In this document: positions 41,964 to 51,965 of the stretch, one piece after another
Layout: every line of letters starts with the position of its first letter
Numbering within the stretch: the first letter of the stretch is position 1
Source: Candidatus Methylopumilus universalis
GTDB taxonomy: Bacteria > Pseudomonadota > Gammaproteobacteria > Burkholderiales > Methylophilaceae
Assembly: GCF_006364435.1 (NCBI RefSeq)
Contig: NZ_CP040977.1
Span: 186,001-250,000, forward strand
Reading direction: 5' to 3'
DNA: 64,000 nucleotides
Notes under the pieces: model-generated
Told to the model about the DNA's origin: nothing
Database searches by the model: none
What the model saw: only the letters and a program-made list of their open reading frames with translations
Position numbers and translations under genes: made by a program

Positions 41964-44693
41964 CTAGTGAGCTGCATCCCAATTTAAACCAACACCGATA
42001 TCTACAATAAGAGGAATATCAAGATTTGCAACGCCCTCCATTAAGACAGGCAATTCTTTTTGTAATATATTGATTTCATCTTGAGGGACTTCAAAAACAA
42101 GCTCATCGTGTACCTGCATAATCATCATTGTTTTTAAGTGTGTGTTCTGAGTAAGCCATTGATCAACTGCAATCATTGCTAACTTAATGAGGTCAGCGGC
42201 AGTGCCTTGCATGGGAGCATTTATTGCCGCTCTTTCTGCTGCAGCTCTTCTAATTCCATTTGAACTATTAATTTCTGGGATCCATAATCGTCTTCCAAAA
42301 AATGTTTCTACATAACCTTTATCTTTAGCAAATAATTTTGCTTCTTCCATATAACGTTTAACGCCAGGATATCTAGCAAAATAAGTCTCAATATAATTTG
42401 AGGCAGCACTGCGCTCAATACCAAGTGATTTTGATAAACCGAACACACTCATGCCGTATATCAATCCAAAGTTAATAACCTTGGCATAACGCCTTTGTTC
42501 TTGGGAAACGCTGTCTAGGTCGCAACCAAAAATTTCAGCTGCTGTTGATTTATGAATGTCTTCATTATTCCTGAAAGCTTCAAGCAATCGTTTATCTTGA
42601 GACAAATGAGCCATGATTCTTAATTCAATTTGAGAATAGTCTGCAGATAGAATAGATGAACCTTCATTCGCTATAAACGCTTCTCTTATTTTTCTGCCTT
42701 CCAGGGTTCGGATTGGAATATTTTGTAAATTAGGATCTGAACTTGCAAGACGTCCGGTGATTGCTACAGCTTGGTTATAGCTTGTATGAATGCGACCAGT
42801 GTTGGTGTTAATCATTTTTGGTAATTTATCTGTGTATGTTGATTTGAGCTTAGATAGACTTCGATGTTCAAGTAATAATTTGGGTAGAGGATAATCAAGG
42901 GCTAAATCTTGTAACACTTCCTCATCCGTAGAAGGCGCACCTGAAGGTGTTTTTTTTAAAGATTTAATACCCAGCTTATTAAATAAAATATCTTGTAATT
43001 GTTTAGGTGATGCGAGATTAAAGGGTTGTCCTGCTAATTGATAGGCCTCCTCTTCAAGCAGTAAAATCTTTTTACCAATTTCGTGACTTTGTATATTTAG
43101 TTTTTTGTCGTCCACAAGCACGCCATTTCTTTCAATTTTTAAAAGCACCCCAGCGGCGGGCATTTCGATGTTTTCGTAAATGAATTTTAGTGGCGCATCA
43201 TTTTCAATTGCAGGATTAAAAAATTGATTTAATTGCAATGTAATGTCGGCATCCTCAGACGAATAATGAGATGCCACATCAATATCGACTTCATTAAATC
43301 TAAGTTGATTTACACCTTTGCCTGCAACTTCTTCGTAACTTACACAGGTATGTCCTAGATGCCTCAAGCTTAAATTATCCATGCCATGGCTTTGATGGCT
43401 TTCTGTCACATAGCTTTGAAGCATCGTATCGTGCTTAATACCTTTAAGACATATCCCATGGTTTAAAAAAACATGCGCATCATACTTTATGTTTTGCCCA
43501 ATTTTCTTGATCTTTTCATCTTCTAACATGGGTTTAAGTATATTTAATACAGTATCAACTGATAACTGATCAGGAGCGCCAGGATAATCATGTGCTAAAG
43601 GAATGTAGGCTGCTTCACCAGCAGTTACTGCTATCGATATCCCTACAATTTTTGCCTGCATAGAATCAAGTGAGTTAGTTTCTGTGTCGACACAGACATA
43701 TTTTTTATCTTTGATTTTTTCTAGCCATATATGTAATAGATCTTTGTCGAATATCGTGTCGTATTTTATTTTAGAAATAAAATGACTGGGTGATTTGATA
43801 GATATTTTTTCTTCACTACTTTTGCTTGATAAATTTTCCTGATAGCTGCCTTCTTTAATTTCGTTAAGCCAATTTTTAAATTCAAATCTCTGATATAAAT
43901 TTTCTAAAGTGGACGGATCCTGTGCTTTAGGTTTGAAATTATCCCAATTTTTGTCGATATCTAAATCGCATCGAATCGTAATAAGATCTTTGGCTTTAGG
44001 AATCCAATCGAGTGATTTTCTTAAATTTTCACCGACGACACCTGAGAATTGAGCAGCATTCTTTACGATATTGTCGAGTGTTTGATATTCATTAAGCCAT
44101 TTCAATGCAGTCTTAGGACCGACTTTCTCAACGCCAGGGACGTTATCTGAAGTGTCTCCAATAAGTGTTAAGTAATCGATAATTTGATTAGGCATCAACC
44201 CAAATTTGTTTTTGACACCTTCGATATCAAGCTTTTCATTTGTCATCGTATTAATCAAAGTGACATGCTTATTTACAAGTTGAGCCAAATCCTTATCGCC
44301 TGTAGAAACGACGACATTAAATTGATGTTGAGTAGCTTCCTTGCATAATGTACCAATGACATCATCAGCTTCAACTCCTTCTTGAATGATAATAGGCCAA
44401 CCCATCGCTGTAATTGCTTCATGAAGCGGTTGGATTTGAGCTCTTAAATCATCAGGCATCGCTGATCGATTGGCCTTATACTCAGGGTAAAGATCATTTC
44501 TGAAAGTTTTTCCTTTTGCATCAAAAACGCAAGCGCTATAATCAGAAGGAAACTCTTTATGGAGTTTTCGGAGCATATTTAAGACGCCATAAATAGCCCC
44601 AGTAGGTTCTTGGTGACTGTTTCTAAGGTCAGGTAATCCATGGAATGCTCGATAGAGATAAGATGAGCCATCGACCAATAATAGTGTTTTCAT
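41964..44693 (-). CDS. polA: DNA polymerase I
   Basis: Pol I (909 residues) for Okazaki-fragment maturation and repair. All three domains look intact: 5'-3' nuclease (LLVDGSSYLYRAFHG at the start, GVEADDVIGTL), 3'-5' proofreading exonuclease (CVDTETNSL, NIKYDAH, YSSEDADI), and polymerase (SADYSQIELRIMAHLS, RRYAKVINFGLIYGM, MQVHDELVFE). The ATG faces that of the LOG-family gene with about 21 bases between them. Confidence 0.98.
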   Translation of the reverse strand: MKTLLLVDGSSYLYRAFHGLPDLRNSHQEPTGAIYGVLNMLRKLHKEFPSDYSACVFDAKGKTFRNDLYPEYKANRSAMPDDLRAQIQPLHEAITAMGWPIIIQEGVEADDVIGTLCKEATQHQFNVVVSTGDKDLAQLVNKHVTLINTMTNEKLDIEGVKNKFGLMPNQIIDYLTLIGDTSDNVPGVEKVGPKTALKWLNEYQTLDNIVKNAAQFSGVVGENLRKSLDWIPKAKDLITIRCDLDIDKNWDNFKPKAQDPSTLENLYQRFEFKNWLNEIKEGSYQENLSSKSSEEKISIKSPSHFISKIKYDTIFDKDLLHIWLEKIKDKKYVCVDTETNSLDSMQAKIVGISIAVTAGEAAYIPLAHDYPGAPDQLSVDTVLNILKPMLEDEKIKKIGQNIKYDAHVFLNHGICLKGIKHDTMLQSYVTESHQSHGMDNLSLRHLGHTCVSYEEVAGKGVNQLRFNEVDIDVASHYSSEDADITLQLNQFFNPAIENDAPLKFIYENIEMPAAGVLLKIERNGVLVDDKKLNIQSHEIGKKILLLEEEAYQLAGQPFNLASPKQLQDILFNKLGIKSLKKTPSGAPSTDEEVLQDLALDYPLPKLLLEHRSLSKLKSTYTDKLPKMINTNTGRIHTSYNQAVAITGRLASSDPNLQNIPIRTLEGRKIREAFIANEGSSILSADYSQIELRIMAHLSQDKRLLEAFRNNEDIHKSTAAEIFGCDLDSVSQEQRRYAKVINFGLIYGMSVFGLSKSLGIERSAASNYIETYFARYPGVKRYMEEAKLFAKDKGYVETFFGRRLWIPEINSSNGIRRAAAERAAINAPMQGTAADLIKLAMIAVDQWLTQNTHLKTMMIMQVHDELVFEVPQDEINILQKELPVLMEGVANLDIPLIVDIGVGLNWDAAH

Positions 44694-44714
44694 TGTTTAA
44701 CTTTGAAAGTTTTT

Positions 44715-45443
44715 ATGTCAGCAGATAAAAAGATACCTAAATTTAACGGCCCAGAATTGTTTGATGAAACTCATAACGAGAGCGAATCCTGGTATGCATT
44801 TGAAATTATGTCAGAATTTGTTGGTGCCACCGAAAAACTTAAAAAAATAACCCCTGCCGTATCTGTGTTTGGCAGTGCTAGGGTTAGTGAAGACCATCCT
44901 TATTACAAGCTCACCGTCGATATAGCAGAGGCGCTATCCAACTCCGGATTTAGTGTTATTTCTGGCGGCGGTCCCGGTCTTATGGAAGCCGTGAATAAAG
45001 GAGCTTCCCTAGGCAAGGGCCCTAGTATTGGACTTAATATTAACTTGCCCCACGAACAAAAATCGAACGACTATCAGGATATTTCAATCAATTTTAAATA
45101 TTTCTTTATGCGTAAAGTGATGTTTATTAAGTACGCTTCAGCTTACGTCGTATTACCAGGTGGATTTGGAACTCTTGATGAATTAATGGAAGTCATCACA
45201 CTGATTCAAACAGGTAAATCAAGAAAAATCCCTATCATTTTAGTAGGAAAAGAGTTCTGGTCTGGCTTATTAGACTGGTTAAAAGACAAAATCGTAAATG
45301 AGGGCATGGCTGAATTAAAAGACTTAGATTTGATCCAAATTCTTGAGGGGCCCAAAGAGATAGTAGATGCGATATTTAACCACTATGAATCGATTGGTTT
45401 TACGCTAACGCCAGCGGAGAGAAAAGCTCAGCTTTACTTATAA
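44715..45443 (+). CDS. LOG-family nucleoside 5'-monophosphate phosphoribohydrolase
   Basis: A 242-residue Rossmann-fold protein with the two LOG motifs SGGGPGLMEAVNKGA and PGGFGTLDELMEV. Family members cleave the base from (often N6-modified) AMP; in bacteria the physiological substrate is mostly unsettled. The ATG at 44715 is preferred; an in-frame TTG at 44703 would leave only 9 bases to the polA start. Neither start has a clear ribosome binding site. Confidence 0.87.
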   Translation: MSADKKIPKFNGPELFDETHNESESWYAFEIMSEFVGATEKLKKITPAVSVFGSARVSEDHPYYKLTVDIAEALSNSGFSVISGGGPGLMEAVNKGASLGKGPSIGLNINLPHEQKSNDYQDISINFKYFFMRKVMFIKYASAYVVLPGGFGTLDELMEVITLIQTGKSRKIPIILVGKEFWSGLLDWLKDKIVNEGMAELKDLDLIQILEGPKEIVDAIFNHYESIGFTLTPAERKAQLYL

Positions 45444-45453
45444 ATTATCAAAT

Positions 45454-45478
45454 AAACCATACCATCTATAGGTTTTTT
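45454..45478 (+). terminator. weak intrinsic terminator after the LOG gene
   Basis: AAACC-ATA-CCATC-TAT-A-GGTTT with a single bulged A, followed by further T residues to 45478. The stem is mostly A:T, so efficiency is doubtful. It lies in the 50-base gap before the DUF2782 gene. Confidence 0.45.
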
Positions 45479-45493
45479 GCTAGAATCTTGTGT

Positions 45494-45838
45494 ATGAAAA
45501 TACAAAATTTAATTAAAGCTTTTTTATTGGCGACTGTCTTCATGAGTTTAAATGTAATGGCTGAAAAAAAACTCGAGCTTTTAGAAGAAGTGAAGCCGCC
45601 GCCAAAGAATTTTGAAAGCGATATTGTGGATGAACCTCAAATTACCATCACCAAAAAAGGTGCTGATACAGTCGAGGAATACCGCATTAATGGAGAGCTT
45701 TATATGATGAAAGTAACACCCCCTGCTGGTGGACCTTCATATTATCTATTGAAGGAAGACCAAGACGGTGGTTGGGCTAAATATGACGGCCCTAGCCAGC
45801 CGCTTACTGTGCCTAAATGGGTAATATTTAGATTCTAA
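45494..45838 (+). CDS. DUF2782 family exported protein
   Basis: A 114-residue protein with a probable signal peptide (KIQNLIKAFLLATVFMSLNVMA, cut near residue 23). The mature part has the DUF2782 pattern: PPPKNFESD, DTVEEYRINGELYMMKVTP and a C-terminal WVIFRF. Function is unknown. The family is common next to polA and thrB in betaproteobacteria. The ATG at 45494 gives the normal signal peptide; a TTG two codons upstream is possible. There is no ribosome binding site, and a -10-like TAGAAT lies at 45481-45486. Confidence 0.8.
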   Translation: MKIQNLIKAFLLATVFMSLNVMAEKKLELLEEVKPPPKNFESDIVDEPQITITKKGADTVEEYRINGELYMMKVTPPAGGPSYYLLKEDQDGGWAKYDGPSQPLTVPKWVIFRF

Positions 45839-45848
45839 ATTTTTTTTG

Positions 45849-45872
45849 AAAGGGCTTTAAGCCCTTTTTTTT
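45849..45872 (+). terminator. intrinsic terminator abutting the thrB start codon
   Basis: AAAGGGCTT-TA-AAGCCCTTT-type hairpin (core AGGGCT 45851-45856 / AGCCCT 45860-45865) followed by a run of T to 45872. The thrB ATG begins at the next base. It ends the DUF2782 transcript 10 bases after its stop codon. Confidence 0.85.
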
Positions 45873-46793
45873 ATGTCTGTCTATACATCAGTTAATATTG
45901 AAGAATTAAAAATCTGGCTTCAAGATTATGCTTTAGATAATCTCACTGATTATCAAGGTATCAAGTCTGGAATCACGAACACTAATTATTTTTTGATGAC
46001 GGCACATGATCGTTTTGTTTTAACACTCTTCGAAAAAAACACCTTAGAAGATCTCCCGTATTTTGTAGATCTCATGGCTCACTTAGCTAAAAATTCATTT
46101 TTGTGCCCCAAGCCGATTTTCAAAAATAACGGCACAGCTTTAAGTATTTTAAAAAATAAACCTGCTTTAATCGTGACATGCTTAAAAGGCAAAGAGCTCA
46201 ACAAACCTGAAGTTAAGCATTGCAAGGCTGTGGGCGCAAGTCTCGCAGAGCTGCATATGAAATCAGCTAATTTTACAGCTCAACATCAAAATACAAGAGA
46301 CCTTAACTGGATTAAAAAAACAGCTGAAACTTTATTTAGTGAATTGCCCAAAGATGAGAGTCTCTTATTAAGAGAAGAAATTCTTTACCAAGAAAAGAAA
46401 AATTATAAGCTGCCTAAATCCACTATTCATGGAGACCTATTTCGAGACAATGTGCTCTTTTTAAATGATCAAGTATCAGGGTTTATTGACTTTTATTATG
46501 CTTGCACAGATTATCTTATCTTAGATGTAGCGATCGCCGTAAATGATTGGTGCGTAAATAATGATGGTTCTTTTGATGAGGCGAGATTGAATGCTTTCTT
46601 AGATGCCTATAAAAAGATAAGATCTTTTAATGATGATGAAGATCAAGCTTGGAATGATATATTGAGATTAGCGTCTCTTAGGTTCTGGGTTTCAAGACTT
46701 AACGATTTCTATCATATAGAAGAAGGTGAGCTTACCTTCATAAAAGACCCTGACCATTTTAAGAAAATTTTAAAGCAACGCATTAGCGGATAA
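45873..46793 (+). CDS. thrB: homoserine kinase (APH-type)
   Basis: A 306-residue kinase that phosphorylates homoserine for threonine synthesis. It belongs to the aminoglycoside-phosphotransferase fold found in Pseudomonas and betaproteobacteria, not the GHMP family of E. coli ThrB. The catalytic loop is STIHGDLFRDNVLF, and the metal-binding Asp is in GFIDFYYA. The start MSVYTSVNIEELKIWL matches the conserved N-terminus, so the ATG directly after the terminator T-run looks real. Confidence 0.93.
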   Translation: MSVYTSVNIEELKIWLQDYALDNLTDYQGIKSGITNTNYFLMTAHDRFVLTLFEKNTLEDLPYFVDLMAHLAKNSFLCPKPIFKNNGTALSILKNKPALIVTCLKGKELNKPEVKHCKAVGASLAELHMKSANFTAQHQNTRDLNWIKKTAETLFSELPKDESLLLREEILYQEKKNYKLPKSTIHGDLFRDNVLFLNDQVSGFIDFYYACTDYLILDVAIAVNDWCVNNDGSFDEARLNAFLDAYKKIRSFNDDEDQAWNDILRLASLRFWVSRLNDFYHIEEGELTFIKDPDHFKKILKQRISG

Positions 46794-46811
46794 ATTTTAA
46801 GGTAAATTAAT

Positions 46812-47582
46812 ATGAAAAAAATTACATTCCGTGATTCCATTCGCTGGAATAAAGAGAGCTTCATGCTCTTCAAAAAGACGCCTAATCAATCATTGATGCT
46901 TAGCTTAGCTTATCTTTTTATTTTTATGCTCTTACCTTCAATGCCTATGATTCAAATTTTTTCAATTGCGTCTATCTTGATTTGGCCAGTTTTTTTGGTA
47001 TTCGCGGTTAACTTCTACAAGACTCATGACAAAAATAAGGAAGAAAAATTTATAGCCGTTTTCGAAAAAATTAAACCTAGGCTGCCAACATTGCTAACAC
47101 TTGGCTTCATTTGCTTAATTTATGCGGGTATGGTGACGATGGTTTTAAATTCTGAAATGCAGGGTTTTATTCAAATATCAGAAAAAAATAATGAGCTTTT
47201 GACAGTGATGAATAATTTTGTCCCCATGATAGGAAAATTAATCTTACTCCTACTTCCGCTTCTTATGGCTACTTGGTTCTCACCAATGCTGATCGTTTAT
47301 AACAACTACTCACTTTTTAAAGCAATCAAATCTAGTATCGCCGGATGCTTAATGTATATTTTTCCTCTAGGTCTTTCATGGTTTATTTTTTCAACAATAG
47401 CAATATTATTTATGTTGTCATGTGGGTTATTGATTGGATCTCTCGCTTCATTCTTTCCCGCCATAGGACCCTCACTAATGGGAGCGATTATTTTCTTCGC
47501 ACTTCTCGTGATTACATCAGTGATGTTTGCGTTTCAATATATTAGTTACCGAGATATTTTTAAGTCTGCTAGAAGTTATTAG
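46812..47582 (+). CDS. BPSS1780-like integral membrane protein
   Basis: A 256-residue protein with about six hydrophobic segments (roughly 28-50, 50-70, 93-112, 135-160, 175-215, 220-245) and no signal peptide or catalytic motif. Genes of this kind stand next to thrB in many betaproteobacteria; the function is not known. An AAGG site lies 18 bases after thrB. Its TAG stop interlocks with the uvrD TAA on the other strand. Confidence 0.7.
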   Translation: MKKITFRDSIRWNKESFMLFKKTPNQSLMLSLAYLFIFMLLPSMPMIQIFSIASILIWPVFLVFAVNFYKTHDKNKEEKFIAVFEKIKPRLPTLLTLGFICLIYAGMVTMVLNSEMQGFIQISEKNNELLTVMNNFVPMIGKLILLLLPLLMATWFSPMLIVYNNYSLFKAIKSSIAGCLMYIFPLGLSWFIFSTIAILFMLSCGLLIGSLASFFPAIGPSLMGAIIFFALLVITSVMFAFQYISYRDIFKSARSY

Positions 47583-49735
47583 TGTTTGAAGAGTTTTGCG
47601 TATTCCATTGCAAGCCATTTGGTACCTGCTTTGCTAAATTTAATTTGGATTCTTAAATCATCCGCATTTCCTTCATAACCTAAAACAGTTCCCTGGCCAA
47701 ATTTTTCATGCATTACAGATTCACCAATTCGCCAGGAATGCTTCTGCTGAGAAGGTTGTGAATAATTCTCTTCAATCTGATCTACATTATTCTTAAAATT
47801 AATGGTGTTAATGTTTTTGACGAGATTCTCAGGGATTTCTTCTAAGAATCTTGATGGCATTCCATATCTTGTTTGACCATGGAGCATTCTTGATAATGCA
47901 TAGCTTAAGTATAGTTTTGATCGGGCTCTCGTCACAGCAACATACATAAGCCTTCTTTCTTCCTCAAGCCCTTTGGATTCGAAGAGACTTTGTTCGTGCG
48001 GACATAAACCTTCTTCAAGGCCTGAAATAAATACTACATCAAATTCTAATCCTTTAGATGAGTGAATCGTCATAAGTTGAATAGCATCTGAACCTTCGCT
48101 TGCTTGCATATCACCACTTTCTAAAGAGGAATAATTCAAAAAATCTCCAAGTGGATTTGTAGACTCATTGTTATCATTGTTAAGAAAGGTTGCGGCCGCA
48201 GAAACTAATTCATTTAAGTTAGAGACCCTATCTAAACCATCTTTTTCATTGGTATAGTGATCCTTTAGTCCTGATTCGTTAATAATAAGATCAATCATTT
48301 GTGGAAGCGTTAATCCTTCGAAGCCGCTTTCAATATGTTTGATGAGATGGACAAAATAAGGCAAACCTTTTTTAATTGTGAGTGTTTGATCTGATGACTT
48401 CACTGCAGCATCCCAAAGGCTACAACCATCTCGCCTAGATGTATCTTGAAGACTTTCTAATGACCGACTTCCAATACCGCGTGTTGGAAAATTTACAATT
48501 CTTAAAAATGCACTGTCATCATTTTTATTTGCAATGAGTCTCAAATAAGCAATAGCATGTTTAATTTCGGCACGCTCAAAGAAACGTAATCCACCATAAA
48601 CACGATAAGGTAGGTTAGATGAAAAAATATTATGTTCGAGAATGCGCGACTGTGCATTGCTTCTATAAAGAATTGCAATATGATTGAGCGAGACACCTTC
48701 CCTATGAAGCATTTTGATTTCATCTACAATAAACTTGGCCTCATCAATGTCGGTATGACCTGTATAAATTCGAATAGGATCGCCCTCTCCAGCCGAAGTC
48801 CATAAGTTCTTGCCTAATCTATTTTTGTTATGATCAATGATGGCATTTGCGGTATTAAGAATGTTACTTTTAGATCTGTAGTTTTGTTCTAGCTTAATAA
48901 TTTGTTTAACATGGAAATCTCTTTCAAGATCTTTCATGTTGCCAACTCTAGCTCCTCTAAAGCTATAGATAGATTGATCATCATCCCCCACAGCAAACAC
49001 AAAACTGCTGCTACCCGCAAGAAGTTTTAACCATTTATATTGAAGTTCGCTCGTGTCTTGAAACTCATCAATGAGAATATGCTTAAATCGATCTTGATAA
49101 TGCTGGCGAATAGCTATTTTTTTTTCAAAAAGTTCATAGCATCTTAGAAGCAATTCACCAAAATCAACTAGACCTTCTTTTTGGCATTGTTTCTCATACT
49201 CAAGATAGATTTCATTTAATTTTTTTGAGTGTGTGTCATAAGTATCGACATGCGCAGCCCTTAAGCCCTCATCTTTGCATCCATTGATATAATGCTGTAC
49301 TTGTTTTGGTGCATATGTTTCATCGTCCACATTCATGACTTTCATAGTTCTTTTGATGAGAGATAACTGATCTTGGCTATCTAGTATTTGGAACGTCTCA
49401 GGTAAATCAGCATCTCTTGCATGCGTTTTAAGAAATCTATTACATAAACCATGGAATGTACCTACCCACATACCTCTTGTATTAATGGGAAGCTGCATAG
49501 TAATTCTTTGCAGCATTTCTTTTGCGGCTTTATTGGTAAATGTTACAGCGATAAGGCCAAAAGGACTCACCACATTTGTTTGAATAAGCCATGCAATTCT
49601 GGAGGTGAGTACTTTAGTTTTGCCACTCCCTGCGCCAGCGAGAATGAGTGCAGATTCATTTTGAAGTGTTACAGCTTCAATTTGTTTTTCATTTAAATCT
49701 TTAAATTGATTTTGGTTTGGCAGGGATAGGGTCAT
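47579..49735 (-). CDS. uvrD: DNA helicase II (UvrD/PcrA family)
   Basis: A 718-residue superfamily 1A helicase for nucleotide-excision and mismatch repair. The motifs are AGAGSGKT (Walker A), AVTFTNKAAKEM, IDEFQDTS (motif II), VGDDDQSIYSFRGA (motif III), EQNYRS (motif IV), TIHSSKGLEFD (motif V) and VAVTRA (motif VI). The C-terminal extension ends in a Tudor-like segment GESVMHEKFGQGTVLGYEG, which suggests UvrD rather than Rep. Confidence 0.95.
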   Translation of the reverse strand: MTLSLPNQNQFKDLNEKQIEAVTLQNESALILAGAGSGKTKVLTSRIAWLIQTNVVSPFGLIAVTFTNKAAKEMLQRITMQLPINTRGMWVGTFHGLCNRFLKTHARDADLPETFQILDSQDQLSLIKRTMKVMNVDDETYAPKQVQHYINGCKDEGLRAAHVDTYDTHSKKLNEIYLEYEKQCQKEGLVDFGELLLRCYELFEKKIAIRQHYQDRFKHILIDEFQDTSELQYKWLKLLAGSSSFVFAVGDDDQSIYSFRGARVGNMKDLERDFHVKQIIKLEQNYRSKSNILNTANAIIDHNKNRLGKNLWTSAGEGDPIRIYTGHTDIDEAKFIVDEIKMLHREGVSLNHIAILYRSNAQSRILEHNIFSSNLPYRVYGGLRFFERAEIKHAIAYLRLIANKNDDSAFLRIVNFPTRGIGSRSLESLQDTSRRDGCSLWDAAVKSSDQTLTIKKGLPYFVHLIKHIESGFEGLTLPQMIDLIINESGLKDHYTNEKDGLDRVSNLNELVSAAATFLNNDNNESTNPLGDFLNYSSLESGDMQASEGSDAIQLMTIHSSKGLEFDVVFISGLEEGLCPHEQSLFESKGLEEERRLMYVAVTRARSKLYLSYALSRMLHGQTRYGMPSRFLEEIPENLVKNINTINFKNNVDQIEENYSQPSQQKHSWRIGESVMHEKFGQGTVLGYEGNADDLRIQIKFSKAGTKWLAMEYAKLFKH

Positions 49736-49780
49736 GAGGTGTAATGCTATCCTAATTTATTACTAGATAAAAAAAAGATT

Positions 49781-49805
49781 AAAAAAAAGACCTCCTAAGA
49801 GGTCT
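49781..49805 (-). terminator. intrinsic terminator of groESL
   Basis: On the minus strand AGACCTC-TTAG-GAGGTCT is followed by a run of T (the A-run 49781-49788 on +). It lies about 20 bases after the groEL stop and before uvrD, which reads in the same direction, so uvrD is separated from the heat-shock operon. Confidence 0.9.
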
Positions 49806-49826
49806 ATTTTTATTAATGCTTTTGAG

Positions 49827-51482
<1,656 letters not shown>

Positions 51483-51521
51483 TTATTTCTCCAAAATATT
51501 TACGAATTAATGTTTAAGGCT

Positions 51522-51809
51522 TTATTCAACAATGCCCATGATGTCTTCTTCACGCATCACAAGTAATTCTTCACCATCGACTTTAACTGCCTGGCCAGCG
51601 TATTTTCCAAATAAAACTTTATCGCCTACTTTGACGTCTAGTTTTTTAACACTGCCATCTTCTAGGATTTTTCCATTGCCTACTGCTTGGACTGTTCCTT
51701 GGTCTGGTTTTTCTGTTGCGCCGTCAGGAATAACAATGCCTGATGCTGTTGTACGTTCTTCTTCAAGACGCTTTACAATTACGCGATCATGTAAAGGGCG
51801 AATTTTCAT
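51522..51809 (-). CDS. groS: 10 kDa co-chaperonin GroES
   Basis: GroES (95 residues) caps the GroEL cylinder. [18 protein letters not shown] and the hydrophobic mobile loop [15 protein letters not shown] are present. An AGGAGAAT ribosome binding site precedes the ATG. The leader is about 80 bases and contains a perfect CIRCE operator. Confidence 0.99.
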   Translation of the reverse strand: MKIRPLHDRVIVKRLEEERTTASGIVIPDGATEKPDQGTVQAVGNGKILEDGSVKKLDVKVGDKVLFGKYAGQAVKVDGEELLVMREEDIMGIVE

Positions 51810-51868
51810 TTCATATTCTCCTAATAGTGTATTCTTTGAAAATTAATCAAAATCGAAAACATGAGCGA

Positions 51869-51895
51869 TTAGCACTCAATGTCATAGAGTGCTAA
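51869..51895. promoter_or_regulatory. CIRCE operator (HrcA site) of groESL
   Basis: TTAGCACTC, a 9-base spacer and GAGTGCTAA form a perfect CIRCE element. It lies 60 bases before the groES ATG and directly behind the -10 hexamer, so bound HrcA would block initiation. HrcA itself is not encoded in this window. Confidence 0.96.
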
Positions 51896-51923
51896 TAATA
51901 GGGACGAAAGTCTAAAATTTCAA
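51895..51923 (-). promoter_or_regulatory. sigma70-type promoter of groES-groEL
   Basis: On the minus strand TTGAAA (51923-51918), a 17-base spacer and TATTAT (51900-51895) form a good housekeeping promoter. The last -10 base is the first base of the CIRCE element. I see no sigma32-like GGCGnnA box in place of it, although I cannot exclude a degenerate one. Confidence 0.82.
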
Positions 51924-51965
51924 GTGCTATTTCGTTAAATATCTGAATTTAAACATTATTTTTAT

